Shown in pieces: positions 1 to 10,755 of a DNA stretch of 64,000 bases. Under the pieces are notes generated by a model. That model did no database searches and had not been told where the DNA came from. It saw only the letters and a list, made by a program, of their open reading frames with translations. Position 1 is the stretch's first letter; every line of letters starts with the position of its first letter. Made by a program: the position numbers and the translations under genes. Origin of the DNA: Ailurus styani (Eukaryota > Chordata > Mammalia > Carnivora > Ailuridae); assembly GCA_002007465.1 (NCBI GenBank), contig LNAC01000008.1, positions 8,492,810-8,556,809 of the forward strand, in the 5' to 3' direction.

Positions 1-329
1 GAGAGTGCCTGGATCAAGCTATACCTGAAGCATAAAAACATTGGTGCTTAAGCTGAGTTAAGGTGTGTTTTGACTGTCACTTATAACCAAACATGTCACG
101 ACTGATACTGACTCTCCAGTGGGATGGAGCCAGGCTCTGGGAGGTCCCAGATGTTTGCTCCCCTCCCTGACATCCATGGGTAACCCAGGAAAGTATGGCC
201 CTTTGGGGGACAAGGCCATGGTATTGGCCACATGAATAAAGCAGGAACAAAGCCACACACAAATCATCCATGTGTGGGGTGCCCACCTGCAGGTTCTGAT
301 GAGAGAGCACCTGCCTTCGCCCCACTCAC

Positions 330-446
330 CTGTGGGCTGTGCTTCTCCCACAGGGCGGGGATGAGCCTCTGGACTGTCTGGTACTCGACTGGAATCTCAT
401 ACACGTGCAGGTCCACACTGTCACCAAGCCCGAGCTTCTCTAGCTC
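330..446 (-). CDS. PGPEP1: PGPEP1 coding exon 3
   Basis: 117 bases, 39 whole codons, phase 0 at both ends, encoding residues 30-68 (starts ELEKLGLGDSV, ends LWEKHSPQ). On the minus strand the exon follows a pyrimidine tract ending in CCAG and is followed by GTGAG. It is part of the N-terminal alpha/beta fold of family C15. No stop or frameshift is seen. The next exon is outside the window. Confidence 0.98.
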
Positions 447-696
447 CTGGAAGGGAGAGGACACAAGAGTATTGTGGCATTAGGTGAGGGCTACAGGGTG
501 AATGAGCTCCCAGGGGTACACTGACCCATCCTCAGAAACCAGGCGGGGCTCCTGGCTCAGTGTGCAGAGTGGAAGGGACTGTGCAGCTGCTGATCTGCCC
601 CAAAGCTCCTCCTTCCCCCCCTGCCCCCCCCATCTCAATCTCTCTCTACATCTCCATGGGTGACAGCAGAGCACTGTGGCCTTCGGAACGAAGCAG

Positions 697-1135
697 CCCA
701 GTTTGAATGCTGTGTGACCTTGGGCAAGTTACTTAATCTCTCTGAGCCTCAGCGTCCTCATCCATAAAATCAGGACCAAAAAGTACTTAATTCACAAGGT
801 AGCTATAAGAATTAAATGAACAGGGCACCTGGGTGGCTCAGTGGGTTAAAGCCTCTGCCTTCGGCTCAGGTCATGATCTCAGGGTCCTGGGATCGAGGCC
901 CATATCAGGCTCTCTGCTCAGTGGGGAGCCTGCTTCCCCCCCCCCACCTGCCTCTCTGCCTGCTTGTGATCTCTCTCTCTCTGTGTCAAATAAATAAATA
1001 AATAAAAATCTTTAAAAAAAAAAAGAATTAAATGAACAAGTTCACACGAAGAATTCCAAGCCACACCTGGCACATAATAAGTGCTCAAATCATATTGGGT
1101 ACCATTACTACTACTGGTTTTGCTGTTGTTATTAC
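697..1135 (+). repeat. MIR SINE, split by a young CAN-SINE
   Basis: The MIR core (GTGACCTTGGGCAAGTTACT, then a CTCAGCGTCCTCATC-type block) runs to 822 and resumes after 1038 with the typical 3' part CTGGCACATAATAAGTGCTC. The interruption is the CAN-SINE at 823-1022. Confidence 0.85.
823..1022 (+). mobile_element. CAN-SINE, young mustelid type
   Basis: tRNA-Lys-derived head (GGGCACCTGGGTGGCTCAGT), B-box-like GATCGAGGCC, CT-rich body and AATAAA-rich A tail. It is flanked by a perfect 16-base TSD at 807-822 and 1023-1038. Confidence 0.95.
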
Positions 1136-1282
1136 ACTTTCCTCTTCGTTACACCTGTTAAGAATTATTTATAGATTCGGTGCCTGCTACATAGCAGGGC
1201 CTCAGTATATGTTTACAGAGGGATCCAACTCCTTGGGGACCCCCTAAGGACCTTGAGCATGAGGTGGCTTAGAAACATCATG

Positions 1283-1437
1283 ATGAGGCGCCTGGGTGAC
1301 TCAGTCGTTAAGTGTCTGCACTTCAGGCTCCCTGCTCAGCGGGAAGCCTGCTTCTCCCTCTCCCATTCCTCGCTTGTGTTCCTTCTCTTGCTTATGTCTC
1401 TGTCAAACAAATAAATAAAATCTTTTAAAAAAAAGAA
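1283..1437 (+). mobile_element. CAN-SINE with internal deletion
   Basis: Normal head and A tail, but the block that includes the B box (about 45 bases from AGGTCATGATC to the GAGCCCC region) is missing. TSD AGAAACATCATG at 1271-1282 and 1438-1449. Confidence 0.9.
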
Positions 1438-2425
1438 AGAAACATCATGCATTGTGCACAAAATTGGGCTACGGATTACTCGCTGCATGTACCCTTTTCT
1501 GGGGGAATTATTGATCCTTTCTTTCCTTGGATTCTCAATGTGGTCCAGCAAGTGTCCACCTCTTAACTCCCTGCAGGTAGAGCCTAGGACCAGCCTCCTT
1601 CCCCAGACGGCCCAGGGCACAGTAGGAACAGAGATCCCTCCAGCCCCGGCACCCAGGCGCAGGGAGAGATGTTTGGTGATGAGGGTTTTGACTCAACATG
1701 AAACACTGAGTATTTTTCACAGTAAAATTAATACTCCGAAAAAAAAATTAGTACTCCGAATAATGATTATTGGCAGGATTGTCTCCTTTCATTCTCCAGT
1801 CTCGTGCACTGGCTTGAAAATGCTACCACTGGTGGGTGTCACGGGGTTGCATGAATGGGTCCCAGGCAAAGGCTTTTTTGCATGCACTTGGCCTCACTGA
1901 ATTAATTCACTGCAGGTGAGTTCCCGCATCTCCTGAAGTGGCTTCAGGATATCTTTATCTTGTTGCTTTGACCTTGCTATCCATGCTGTTCCAACTCCAC
2001 GCTCCTTTGACCGCAGTTGCTGGAGAAGAGCCAACACCTGGAAAGGCAGGTCCCTCCTCATGGACAGATCATTCCAAATTGCTCCCCCGAGAGGGTGGGT
2101 CAAGGTCACCTGGAGACAAGGACATCTAGAGGGTAGGTGGGACATGGTGTATATGTGGGAGGAGTCTCAAACGCCAAGCAGGGACCAGGGACCAGGGACC
2201 CCATCCCTGTCACCAAGCCCAGTCATGTGCGGGGCCAGAGAGAGCTCCCCCAGGAAACCCCATGGCCAGACAGATGAGGGGAGGGGGCAGACCTGCCCCC
2301 CAAACACTGGTGCACAGGTAGGCTGCAGACCACTGCTGGGGCAGGTGGCTGGGAGGCAAGGGCGGTGACATTTTCTGTGAAGTCAATTTCAAGACATTTA
2401 AAACACACATTAAGAGAAACTTTGT

Positions 2426-2620
2426 GGGCGCCTGGGTGGCTCAGTGGGTTAAAGCCTCTGCCTTCAGCTCAGGTCATGATCTCAGGGTCCTGGGATCGAG
2501 GCCCACATCGGGCTCTCTGCTCGGCAGGGAGACTGCTTCCCCCTCTCTCTCTGCCTGCCTCTCGCCTACTTGTGATATCTCTCTCTGTGTCAAATAAATA
2601 AAATCTTTAAAAAAAAAAAG
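2426..2620 (+). mobile_element. CAN-SINE, young mustelid type
   Basis: Full-length copy with GTGGGTTAAAGCCTCTGCC head. TSD AGAGAAACTTTGT at 2413-2425 and 2621-2633. Confidence 0.95.
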
Positions 2621-3194
2621 AGAGAAACTTTGTACACGATTTCATTTCTCTTACAATTATCTCTCTGTCATTAGTATTTTTACTCTTCACGTTTCCTTCT
2701 CATCTAAGCCTCGCCTTCCTGGACTGTACAATGGGATCAAGGTAAACATTCTTTAAAGGGTGTGGGGACCTGGAGACGAGGCAGGCAAGGGGGCTCGCCA
2801 GTGAAACCCCCGAGAAGGCTTTACATCTGGGATCCCTGTTTTCATTCCCGCTGTTTCATAAACACTCACTGGCTTGCTGCGTGCTGTGTACCCAGAGTGA
2901 TGGCTTTGAACGGCCACACAAGCACGGATAGGCCACCTTCTGCTTGAGCATTCTTCATAGTAAAGTGAATACTCTGAATAATAATTATCAGTAGGGCTAT
3001 TTCATAGAATTCCCAGATCTCGCTCAGTGGTTTGAAAAAGCTACCCTGGGGGATATTAGAGAGACCCATGGGTGGGATTTATGGGGTACTCTAAGTTTTG
3101 TTTGGCAAATTGATCTGGAGACCCAAGCCCCATGGTCTCCCATCCCACACTGCCCCAAATGCTTGCCCCCCCCCCAGGCAGAATCTAAAATCAC

Positions 3195-3570
3195 ATCCCA
3201 CCCTTCCCCAGCTCCCACTCTGTTTTGCCTCCTGCCACACTCAGAATAAAAACCCTAACTCCCCACCATGGTCCATGAGGCCCCGTGGGAGTGGGACACT
3301 GCCAACTTCCTTGCCCTCTTATCCCTTCATCCCCCCTCCCTGGCTCATTTCCTCCAGCCTCCCCACATACCCTCCCACACACCAGACTCACACCTGCCTC
3401 AGGACCTTTGCACTGGCTATTCTCACCGCATGGAACACTCTTCCCCTTACTTTCCGGTCAGTGGACTCTCTCCTTAGCCTTCATGTCTCAGCCTCCTGAG
3501 AAGCACTTCTAGCCCCAGAACAGAACATGCACACAGTAGGTGCTTATGAATATTGGCTGAACAACTGAGC
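3195..3570 (+). repeat. L2 LINE 3' end
   Basis: Shows the L2 signature CAGGACCTTTGCACTGGCTATTC followed by a CATGGAACACTCTTCC block, and ends with a GTAGGTGCTTATGAATATT-type terminus; the middle is shortened. Confidence 0.75.
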
Positions 3571-3705
3571 AGCTCAAGCGTGGACTAGGAACAAATGTAG
3601 ACCTAAGTGCCCACTTTCCTCAACTATAAATGTGGGTTTGGACCGGCTGCTAGCTGGGACTCTCTCTTTTCTTTTCATCCATTCCTACATTCAAAAGTAG
3701 TTCTT

Positions 3706-3820
3706 GGGTTGCCAGGCTGGCTCAGTCGGAAGGGCATGTGACTCTGGATCTCAAGGTCATAAGTTGGAGCCCCACGCTGGGTGTAGAGATTACTTAAATA
3801 AACCTTTTAAAATAAATTTA
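3706..3820 (+). mobile_element. Older, short CAN-SINE subfamily
   Basis: Head is followed by the older GACTCTGGATCTCAAGGTCATAAG body and a TAGAGATTACTTAAATAAA tail. Imperfect TSD AAAAGTA(G/A)TTC on both sides. Confidence 0.85.
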
Positions 3821-3835
3821 AAAAGTAATTCCTCA

Positions 3836-4300
3836 CTATTCACAATAACGAAGAGGTGGAGAGAGCCCAAGCGTCCATCAGTGGATAAAAGCATAAATAA
3901 ATAAAATGCAATCTAGCCACATGATTGAATATTATTCAGCCATGAAAAGGAATGGAGCCCTGATTTCATGCTACAATGTGGATGAACCTTGAAAAGATTG
4001 CGCTGAGTGAAAGAAGACAGACACAAAAGTCCACATAGTGTATGATTCCATGTATATGAAATGTCCAGAACAGCCAAATCCATAGACATAGAAAGTAAAC
4101 TAGTGGTTGTCAGGGTCTGGAGAAGGAGGGATAGGGAGTGGCTGCTAATGGGGATGGGATTTCCTTTGGGGTGATAGAAATGTTCTGGAACTAGACAGAG
4201 GTAGTGGTTGTACAACACTGTGAACGTACAAAATGCCATTGAATTGTTCGTTTTAAAACAGTTACTTTTATGGTATGTAAATTTCATCTCAGTAAGCAAA
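3836..4300 (+). repeat. Old L1 3' end, plus orientation
   Basis: Typical mammalian L1M-type 3' UTR: a short piece of the AAGCGTCCATCAGTGGATAAA kind, ATGGATGAACCTTGAAAAG, ATGATTCCATGTATATGAAA and GTGGTTGTACAACACTGTGA, ending near AATTTCATCTCAGTAAG. Confidence 0.85.
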
Positions 4301-4339
4301 AAGAGAGAGAAAAAAGTAGCTCTTAACTGCATGGATGGT

Positions 4340-4520
4340 GGAGGGTAGGAGTCAGGGGTGTAGCCTCCAGAGCCAGGTGACCACGTTTGTTCCTTCTTCC
4401 TACCACTCACTGGCTGGGTGACCTTGGGCCAGTCATTCACCTGCTCTGTGCCTCAGTTTTCTCATCTGTAAATGGGATTAACAGTAGGACCCATGTCATA
4501 AGGAGGTAAAATAAAACAAT
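4340..4520 (+). repeat. MIR SINE
   Basis: CACTGGCTGGGTGACCTTGG and GCCTCAGTTTTCTCATCTGT are diagnostic of MIR, in plus orientation. Confidence 0.9.
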
Positions 4521-4559
4521 ATACTATGCATAAAAGGCATAGTGCCTAAAAATGCCTCA

Positions 4560-5370
4560 AAAGATGTTAACTTAAACTATATTTTAAAGCACGAATGTGC
4601 TTCCTTTAAAGAAAATCAAAGCAATTTCTTCTGGCTAAAATGGAGACTCAGGAATCAGATTTACAGCCCCCTCGCCCCTGGTCTGGAACAACTTGGGGGA
4701 AAACAGACAAAATGTGTAAAATAACACTTTTTGGACCTTGAGGAGTCAAATCTGGGTTTTCTAGAAAGGGTAAAAAGGCTACAGTTTGCAGAGCGGAGTC
4801 CTGGAAAGAAGACAGCTGAGGGGAAGGGAAGGGGAGAGCTCAATCAATGCAGAGATCTGTTGAGGGTCTGAGAACTAATGGGCATATATATAGGTGCTGA
4901 GACCAGAGACAGAGCCACTTGAGAGCAGCAGAAGGAAAAACCCTCAGAGTTCACACAGGGTGTAAATACTTGGTGTTCCTACCAGCCAGAGTGGAAAAAC
5001 TTCATGAGGAAGTGGAGAAAAATTAGCCCCAGAATAAAGGACTATTCTGGTCCTGCCTCGCAAAACTTAACAGCAAGGCTGGAAGGGATCAAACTATTTC
5101 CAGCAACTTAATTGTATCCCAGAACAAAGCTCAAGAACATGCAGAGGAAATTTAAAAAGTATTCAGCGGGCCACAAGGTAAAATCCACTAGGTCTGGCAT
5201 TAAACTGAAACTCACCAGACAAGCAAAGAAGCAGAAAATTACAACCTATAATGCGGAGAAAAATCAATTACTAGAAACACACCCAGAGACAACAGAGATG
5301 GTATAGTTAATTAATGAAGACATTAAAGCAGCATATTTCAAAAATCCATACAGATCAAGTCTGAAGTCCG
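4560..5370 (+). repeat. Ancient L1-like fragment (internal part)
   Basis: A-rich sequence with GAAAAATCAATTACTAGAAAC and GACATTAAAGCAGCATATTTC resembles an internal block of old L1M elements. No open frame of useful length survives. Boundaries and subfamily are uncertain. Confidence 0.5.
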
Positions 5371-5459
5371 CTCCCCCACAGTCTAGGTTTCATCTCCAGA
5401 CTTCACGGGTAAGTACCGTTAACAGCACACACACCCGTGCAGACCTACCTCCATCTGTT

Positions 5460-5755
5460 ACACAAACTCGAGAAAACACATAATATCCATTTTTACATCA
5501 ACTGTATCCTTCAGCTACTGTTTATTGAGTCTTCGGTTTCAGAGGTCTCGCTAGATTGTTACATGTAGATCTTACTCTTTCCCTTTTCCCCGGGGGCACA
5601 ATATTCCATCTCACACACTAGCTGCTGTGGATTTAAGTATTTCACTACACTGGGATATTTAAGTGGCTTCCAAGTTTCCACAATTACAAGCCATGTCACC
5701 ATGAACATCCTTGTGTACATTTCTGGCACCCATGTGTGAGGCATCAGTGCTAATA
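5460..5755 (-). repeat. Ancient L1 3' region, minus orientation
   Basis: Read on plus it shows CAATATTCCATCTCACACAC, TTTAAGTGGCTTCCAAG and CATGAACATCCTTGTGTACA, the reverse complement of the old L1 pattern. Confidence 0.6.
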
Positions 5756-5767
5756 AGAAGTGGCCTT

Positions 5768-5954
5768 GGGATGCCTGGGTGGCTCAGAAGATTAAGCCTC
5801 TGCCTTCGGCTCGGGTCATGATCCCAGGGTCCGGGATCGAGCCCCCCACTGGTCTCCCTGCTCTGCGGGAGGCCTGCTCCTCCCTTTCCCACTCCCCTAC
5901 CTGTGTTCCCTCTCTTGCTGTATGTCAAGTGAATAAATAAATCTTAAAAAAAAG
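5768..5954 (+). mobile_element. CAN-SINE, older type
   Basis: Head GGGATGCCTGGGTGGCTCAG and B-box-like GATCGAGCC. The tail runs into an 88-base GA-rich microsatellite. Confidence 0.9.
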
Positions 5955-6042
5955 AAAGAAAAGAGAAAGAAAAGCAAGAAAAGAAAAGAAAAAGAAAGAG
6001 AGAAAGGGAAAGGAAGGAAAGGAAAAAAGAAAAGAGGGAAGC
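5955..6042 (+). repeat. (GAAA)n-like microsatellite in SINE tail
   Basis: Continuous A/G tract of GAAA, GAAAA and GGAAA units directly following the SINE A tail, so it was probably seeded by that tail. Confidence 0.9.
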
Positions 6043-6974
6043 CATGGTCTGTATTGACCGCCTTACCTCGGCTGGCTTCCTGAGCTCAGACGCTAAAGGC
6101 AGCCATTGTACCAACGTCAGGCTCTCAGGAGGATAAATGGCTGCTCTTCAGCTTCTGTCCCCGAGTCTTGGGTCTGAGCACACTGTTCCCCACACCCCAG
6201 GCGTTCCCCCTTGGAGATTCAGAGTTTGGCTCCTTGACAACCGTATTTCTTCATGTGTTGAAAGCTGGGAACTATCCAGATTCCAACTTTAAATCCTGCA
6301 GAACTTTCTGGAATTCCTCTCCCTGCCTTTTCTCCCCATCCTGATGGGAAATCTAAAACCGCCAAGTAAACACCCGCTCTGATGCCCTCCACGCGCATAA
6401 AAGTTACAGGAATTTCAAACTCATAGCAGCCTGGCCAGGAGGAGGGGCCCGGATGTGTGAAGGCACCCAGTCTGGGGCCATTCTCTGTTCCCTGGAGTGA
6501 TTACAATTCCTGTCTCTCTGTCACGATCTTGAACGTGTGGGGGACATGAAGGTGTACAAACTTTTCAGTTTTCACTTCAAACTTTTCATTTTTTGTTTTC
6601 CCCCCAGAAAATCACATGCTTGAAGGCAGGGAACCCCTTCCCCCAGGCCCAGGCACATTCAGCTCTGTTTTCCCTACGGCAGCGCTAACATTTACTTAAT
6701 ACTTTCCTCAAACTCATTCATTTGTTTTTTTCCCCTTAAATAAATTTAGCCACACCCCAAGTGACAGTATCTTTGAAGCTATGGGACTTGATGTGCTCCT
6801 TATATGTGTTTCTTCTAATACACATTGTACTAAATACATATGCAAATATTACCATGTTTGCCCTACATACAGTGCGCGCGTGTGTGTTCTTTTCATGTAT
6901 GAAATACTTTAAAAACAATTTATGGTTCTCTCTTCCTCTAAGAAAGTGTTCTTCAGGTATTCCTTTTTTTTTTT

Positions 6975-7181
6975 TAAAGATTTTTTTTTTTTAAAGATTT
7001 TATTTATTTATTTCACAGCGGGAGAGATCACAAGGAGGCAGAGAGGCAGGCAGAGAGAGAGAAGGGGAAGCAGGCTCCCTGCTGAGCAGAGAGCCCGATG
7101 CGGGCCTCGATCCCAGGACCCTGAGATCATGACCTGAGCCGAAGGCAGAGGCTTTAACCCACTGAGCCACCCAGGCGCCCC
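6975..7181 (-). mobile_element. CAN-SINE, young mustelid type, minus
   Basis: Starts on plus with a T-rich tail containing a doubled TTTAAAGATTTT and ends GAGCCACCCAGGCGCCCC. TSD CAGGTATTC on both sides (6954 and about 7181). Confidence 0.93.
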
Positions 7182-7282
7182 AGGTATTCTTTTTAAAACT
7201 AACTCAAGTAATTTTTCTGAACACTCTGTTGGAACTTTTTGCCCTCTGGCTAAAAACAACAAGAACTATAAGAAAATGCTTC

Positions 7283-7462
7283 GGGGCGCCTGGGTGGCTC
7301 AGCCGGTTAAGTCTTTGCCTTTGGCTCAGGTGGCGATTCCAGGGTCCTGGGATGGAGCCCCGGATCCGGCTCCCTGCTCAGTGGGGAGCCTGCTTCTCCC
7401 TCTGCCTGCCGCTCCCCCTGCTTGTGTTCTCTGTGTCAAATAAATAAATAAACAACTTTTTA
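7283..7462 (+). mobile_element. CAN-SINE, first of two adjacent copies
   Basis: Head GGGGCGCCTGGGTGGCTCAG. TSD AAAATGCTT at about 7273-7281 and at 7464 on. The next SINE begins only 16 bases downstream and duplicated this same site. Confidence 0.93.
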
Positions 7463-7478
7463 AAAAATGCTTAATTTA

Positions 7479-7674
7479 GGGCGCCTGGGTGGCTCAGCTG
7501 TTAAGCGTCTGCCTTCAGCTCAGGTCATGATCCCAGGGTCCTGGGATCAAGCTCCGCATTGGGCTCCCTGCTCAGCAGGAAGAGTGCTTCTCCCTCTCCC
7601 ACTCCCCCTGCTTGTGTTCCCTCTCTTGCTATCTCTCTCTCTGTCAAATAAATAAATAAATAATAAATAAGTAG
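7479..7674 (+). mobile_element. CAN-SINE, second of two adjacent copies
   Basis: Older TGTTAAGCGTCTGCC subtype. TSD AAAAATGCTTAATTTA at 7463-7478 and 7675-7690 lies over the right TSD of the preceding copy. Confidence 0.93.
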
Positions 7675-7896
7675 AAAAATGCTTAATTTAAATAAGTTAT
7701 CTTTCTTTTTGGAGAAGCACAGGTTAACAATTCTGTAATTCCTTTCTGTTCACTCTTGGATCGAGCAAAGAAGTGAGTGAGCTGAGGATCATGGGAGCAG
7801 GGTTTCCTCGCTGTCAGAGGAGGAAGCCCGGAGGCTGGAAATAAAAAACACAAAAGCAAACCAGGTCTTGTTGGATTAGAATTGGAAGTATCTGTG

Positions 7897-8020
7897 GGTA
7901 CCCGGGTGGCTCAGTTGGTTAAGCATCTGCCTTTGGCTCGTGTCATGATCCTAGGGTCCTGGGATCGAGTCCCATGTCAGGCTCCCTGCTCTGTGGGGCC
8001 TGCTTCTCCTTCTGCTTCTG

Positions 8021-8063
<43 letters not shown>

Positions 8064-8110
8064 TCCATGAATAAATAAATAAATAATCTTTGGGGCAAAA
8101 AAAAAAAAGA
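7897..8110 (+). mobile_element. CAN-SINE, first of a tail-to-head pair
   Basis: Carries a long (CT)n at 8022-8059. The A tail at 8098-8110 leads straight into a second SINE. The pair shares one 19-base TSD (7878-7896 and 8298-8316, one mismatch). Confidence 0.92.
8022..8059 (+). repeat. (CT)n microsatellite inside a SINE
   Basis: 38 bases of uninterrupted CT in the CT-rich body of the SINE at 7897. Confidence 0.97.
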
Positions 8111-8297
8111 GGGGCGCCTGGGTGGCTCAGTCATTGGGTGCCTGTCTTCGGCTGAGGTCATGATCCCAGGGTCCTGGGATCGAGCCCCACATCAGGCTCC
8201 CTGGTCTGTGGGAAGCCTGCTTCTCCCTCCCCCACACCCCCTGTTTGTGTTCCCTCTCTCACTGTGTCTCTCTCTGTCAAAAAAATAAAAATAAAAA
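8111..8297 (+). mobile_element. CAN-SINE inserted in the A tail of the previous copy
   Basis: GGGGCGCCTGGGTGGCTCAG directly after AAAAGA. It lacks its own distinct TSD, and the outer 19-base TSD encloses both copies, so it integrated into the first copy's tail. Confidence 0.9.
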
Positions 8298-8353
8298 AGA
8301 ATTGGAGGTATCTGTGTAAACTCCAGGGTTTTGACACAGAAATGGGTACAGGT

Positions 8354-8358
<5 letters not shown>

Positions 8359-8392
<34 letters not shown>
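8359..8392 (+). repeat. (TG)n microsatellite
   Basis: 34 bases of TG followed by TGAGTG. Confidence 0.98.
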
Positions 8393-8394
<2 letters not shown>

Positions 8395-8599
8395 TGTTTT
8401 CCACTTCTGCCCCCTGACAGAGCTTAAGAGGTAACGACACCCAGTAGCAATAAGTATACCCAGCTCCCAGCTCCTGGTTTTTCAATGTTATTATTGAAGA
8501 CAAGAATGAAGGCTTTTTTGTCAAAATTGCTAATTTCAAGGCCGGAGCAGGGAAAGAACGTGGGTGAACCTGGAGTTCCCACAGGACCCGTCAGTTCCC

Positions 8600-9142
8600 C
8601 TCCAAGGCATGTGTATACCTAAGAGAAATGGAAGCCTACGTCCACACAAAAACTTGTATGCAAATGTCCATAGCAGCCCTGTTCACAACAACCAGCAGGT
8701 GGAAAGAACCCAAACTTCCATCAAGGAATGAATGGCTAATCAAAATGTGCTATGTCCATTCAATGGAATATTACTCGACCGTAAAAAGGAATGAAGCTTG
8801 GAAACACACACACACTACAGCATAGACAAGGTCTGAAAACATGATGCTGAGTGAAGGAAGCCAGGGACATAGAAGGTACATGTTGTATGGTTCCATAGAA
8901 AATGTCCAGAACCAGCAAATCCATCAAGACAGAAAGTAAATTAGTCATTATCAGGCACTGGGGAAAAGGAGGAATGGGGAGTGACAGTTTCTTTCTGGAG
9001 TGATGTAAACGTTCTGGAATTAGATTAGTGGTGATGGTTGTACAATTCTGTGACTAAAAAAACCCCACAAAATTATATATTTCAAAAGGGTGAATTTTAT
9101 GGCATGTGATTATATTTCAATAAGATTATATCTTGGTTTTTA
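8600..9142 (+). repeat. Old L1 3' end, plus orientation
   Basis: CAATGGAATATTACTCGAC, GAAGCCAGGGACATAGAAGG, GAAAGTAAATTAGTCATTATC, GATGGTTGTACAATTCTGTG and a final TGAATTTTATGGCATGTGAT mark an L1M-type 3' UTR. Confidence 0.88.
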
Positions 9143-9349
9143 TTTTTTTTAAAGATTTTATTCATTCGCAGAGGGAGAGGAAGAGAGAGAGAGTATGTGA
9201 GTGAGGGGAATAAGGGCAGAGAGAGATTCTCAAGCAGACTGTGCTGAGCAGGGAGCCTGGTGTGGGGCTCGATCTCACAACCTTGAGGTCATGTCCTGAG
9301 TGGAAACCAAGAGTCAGTAGCTTAACCCACTGAGCCACCCAGGGGCCCC
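9143..9349 (-). mobile_element. CAN-SINE, older carnivoran type, minus
   Basis: TTTTTTTTAAAGATTTTATT tail and GAGCCACCCAGGGGCCCC head. TSD TAT(A/G)TCTTGGTTTTT at 9127 and 9350. It sits at the end of the preceding L1. Confidence 0.92.
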
Positions 9350-9637
9350 TATGTCTTGGTTTTTTTAAACAATGACATGAAGTACCTGATATCCAATACT
9401 TAGGTAGAAATTAGAAAAGAAAAAGGGATGCCTGAGAAATGCAGTGAAGGGAGCTGGACGGGATCATGGAACAGAAGAAGGACACTGGTGGGAAAACTCC
9501 ATGAAACCTGAATAAAGTCCAGAGTTTAGTTTTAGAAATGGAGCAACGTTGGCTTCTTCATTTTGCGAAATGTAGCAGTTACATGAGATGTTAACACCAG
9601 GGGAGATCAAGTGAGCCACAGACAAGAACTCTTTGTA

Positions 9638-9844
9638 GGGGCGCCTGGGTGGCTCAGTGGGTTAAAGCCGCTGCCTTCGGCTCAGGTCATGATCCCAGGG
9701 TCCTGGGATCGAGGCCCACATCGGGCTCTCTGCTCAGCAGGGAGCCTGCTTCCTCCTCTCTCCTCTCTCTCTGCCTGCCTCTCTGCCTACTTGTAATCTC
9801 TCTCTCTGTGTCAAATGAATAAATAAAATCTTTAAAAAAAAAAA
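9638..9844 (+). mobile_element. CAN-SINE, young mustelid type
   Basis: Full-length. TSD AAGAACTCTTTGTA at 9624-9637 and 9845-9858. Confidence 0.95.
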
Positions 9845-9903
9845 AAGAACTCTTTGTAATCCTTCTAAATTCCTAAATTAATTTCTAAAATTATTCTGAA
9901 ATA

Positions 9904-10094
9904 GGGGAACCTGGGTGGCTCAGTCGTTAAGCATCTATCTGCCTTTGGCTCAGGTCATGATCCTGGGGTCCTGGGATGGAGCCCCGCATTGGGCTCCCTG
10001 CTCTGCTCCTCTCTTTCCCACTCCCCCTGCTGGTGTTCTCTCTCTCGCTGTGTGTGTCTCTCTCTGTCAAATAAATAAATAAAATCTTTTTTAA
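9904..10094 (+). mobile_element. CAN-SINE, first at a reused target
   Basis: TSD AAAATTATTCTGAAATA begins at 9887. Part of the same target (AAAATTATTCTG) appears again at 10095-10106 before a second SINE, and the whole at 10322-10338. Confidence 0.93.
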
Positions 10095-10106
10095 AAAATT
10101 ATTCTG

Positions 10107-10319
10107 GGGCACCTGGGTGGCTCAGTTGGTTAAGTGACTGCCTTCGGCTCAGGTCATGATCCCGGGATCCTGGGATCGAGCCCCACATCGGGCTCCTTGC
10201 TCAGCAGGGGGCCTGCTTCTCCCTCTCCCTCTGCCTGCTACTCTGCCTGCTTGTGCTCTCTCTCTCTCTCTCTGTCAAATAAATAAATAAAAATTCTTAA
10301 TAAAAAATTTTAAAAAATA
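10107..10319 (+). mobile_element. CAN-SINE, second at the same target
   Basis: GGGCACCTGGGTGGCTCAG directly after a third copy of the target AAAATTATTCTG. It lies between 10095-10106 and the repeat at 10320-10338. Confidence 0.93.
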
Positions 10320-10755
10320 AAAAAATTATTCTGAAATAAAGTTGATTTATAAAAAGTGAGCCTGGAACCAAAAAAAAGAAAGATGTGTTCAGAGGAACAT
10401 GGGAACACAGCAAAAGGGCACAGCAGCCAGCCTGAAGGGGCTGCCATGAGCCAAGTGTGGGACAATTTGAACATCAAAATAAAGAGAATAAGCAATTGTC
10501 ATGTATTGAGGATGGTAAGTATCCATGAGTCCACACAGATACAGATGGACTCCTAAAAGCAGAAGGCCATAAAAAGTGTCAAAGGAAAGATGGAATTAGA
10601 AAACCACCATTTGGTAATCATCAACTAAAATATAACAGATTCAAGCAAGACTCACCAAGGGATGCTAAATGGAGTGAGTGGAAGTCTAAAGAAGTATTTA
10701 TATGGTACAAAGTATCATACTATAGGTTACTTTTTAGTTACAAAGTACAAGATAG

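Noticed and set aside
816..1001. Many similar 60-80 residue peptides with APGWLSGLKPLPSAQVMISG
   Set aside because: They are translations of CAN-SINEs repeated through the window, not a gene family.
823..1022. tRNA-Lys genes at SINE heads
   Set aside because: A and B box-like sequences remain, but the cloverleaf is degenerate and is followed by SINE body and A tail, so these are not tRNA genes.
3913..4440. 175-codon open frame on minus
   Set aside because: Reverse complement of an L1 3' UTR and a MIR; not the L1 protein frame.
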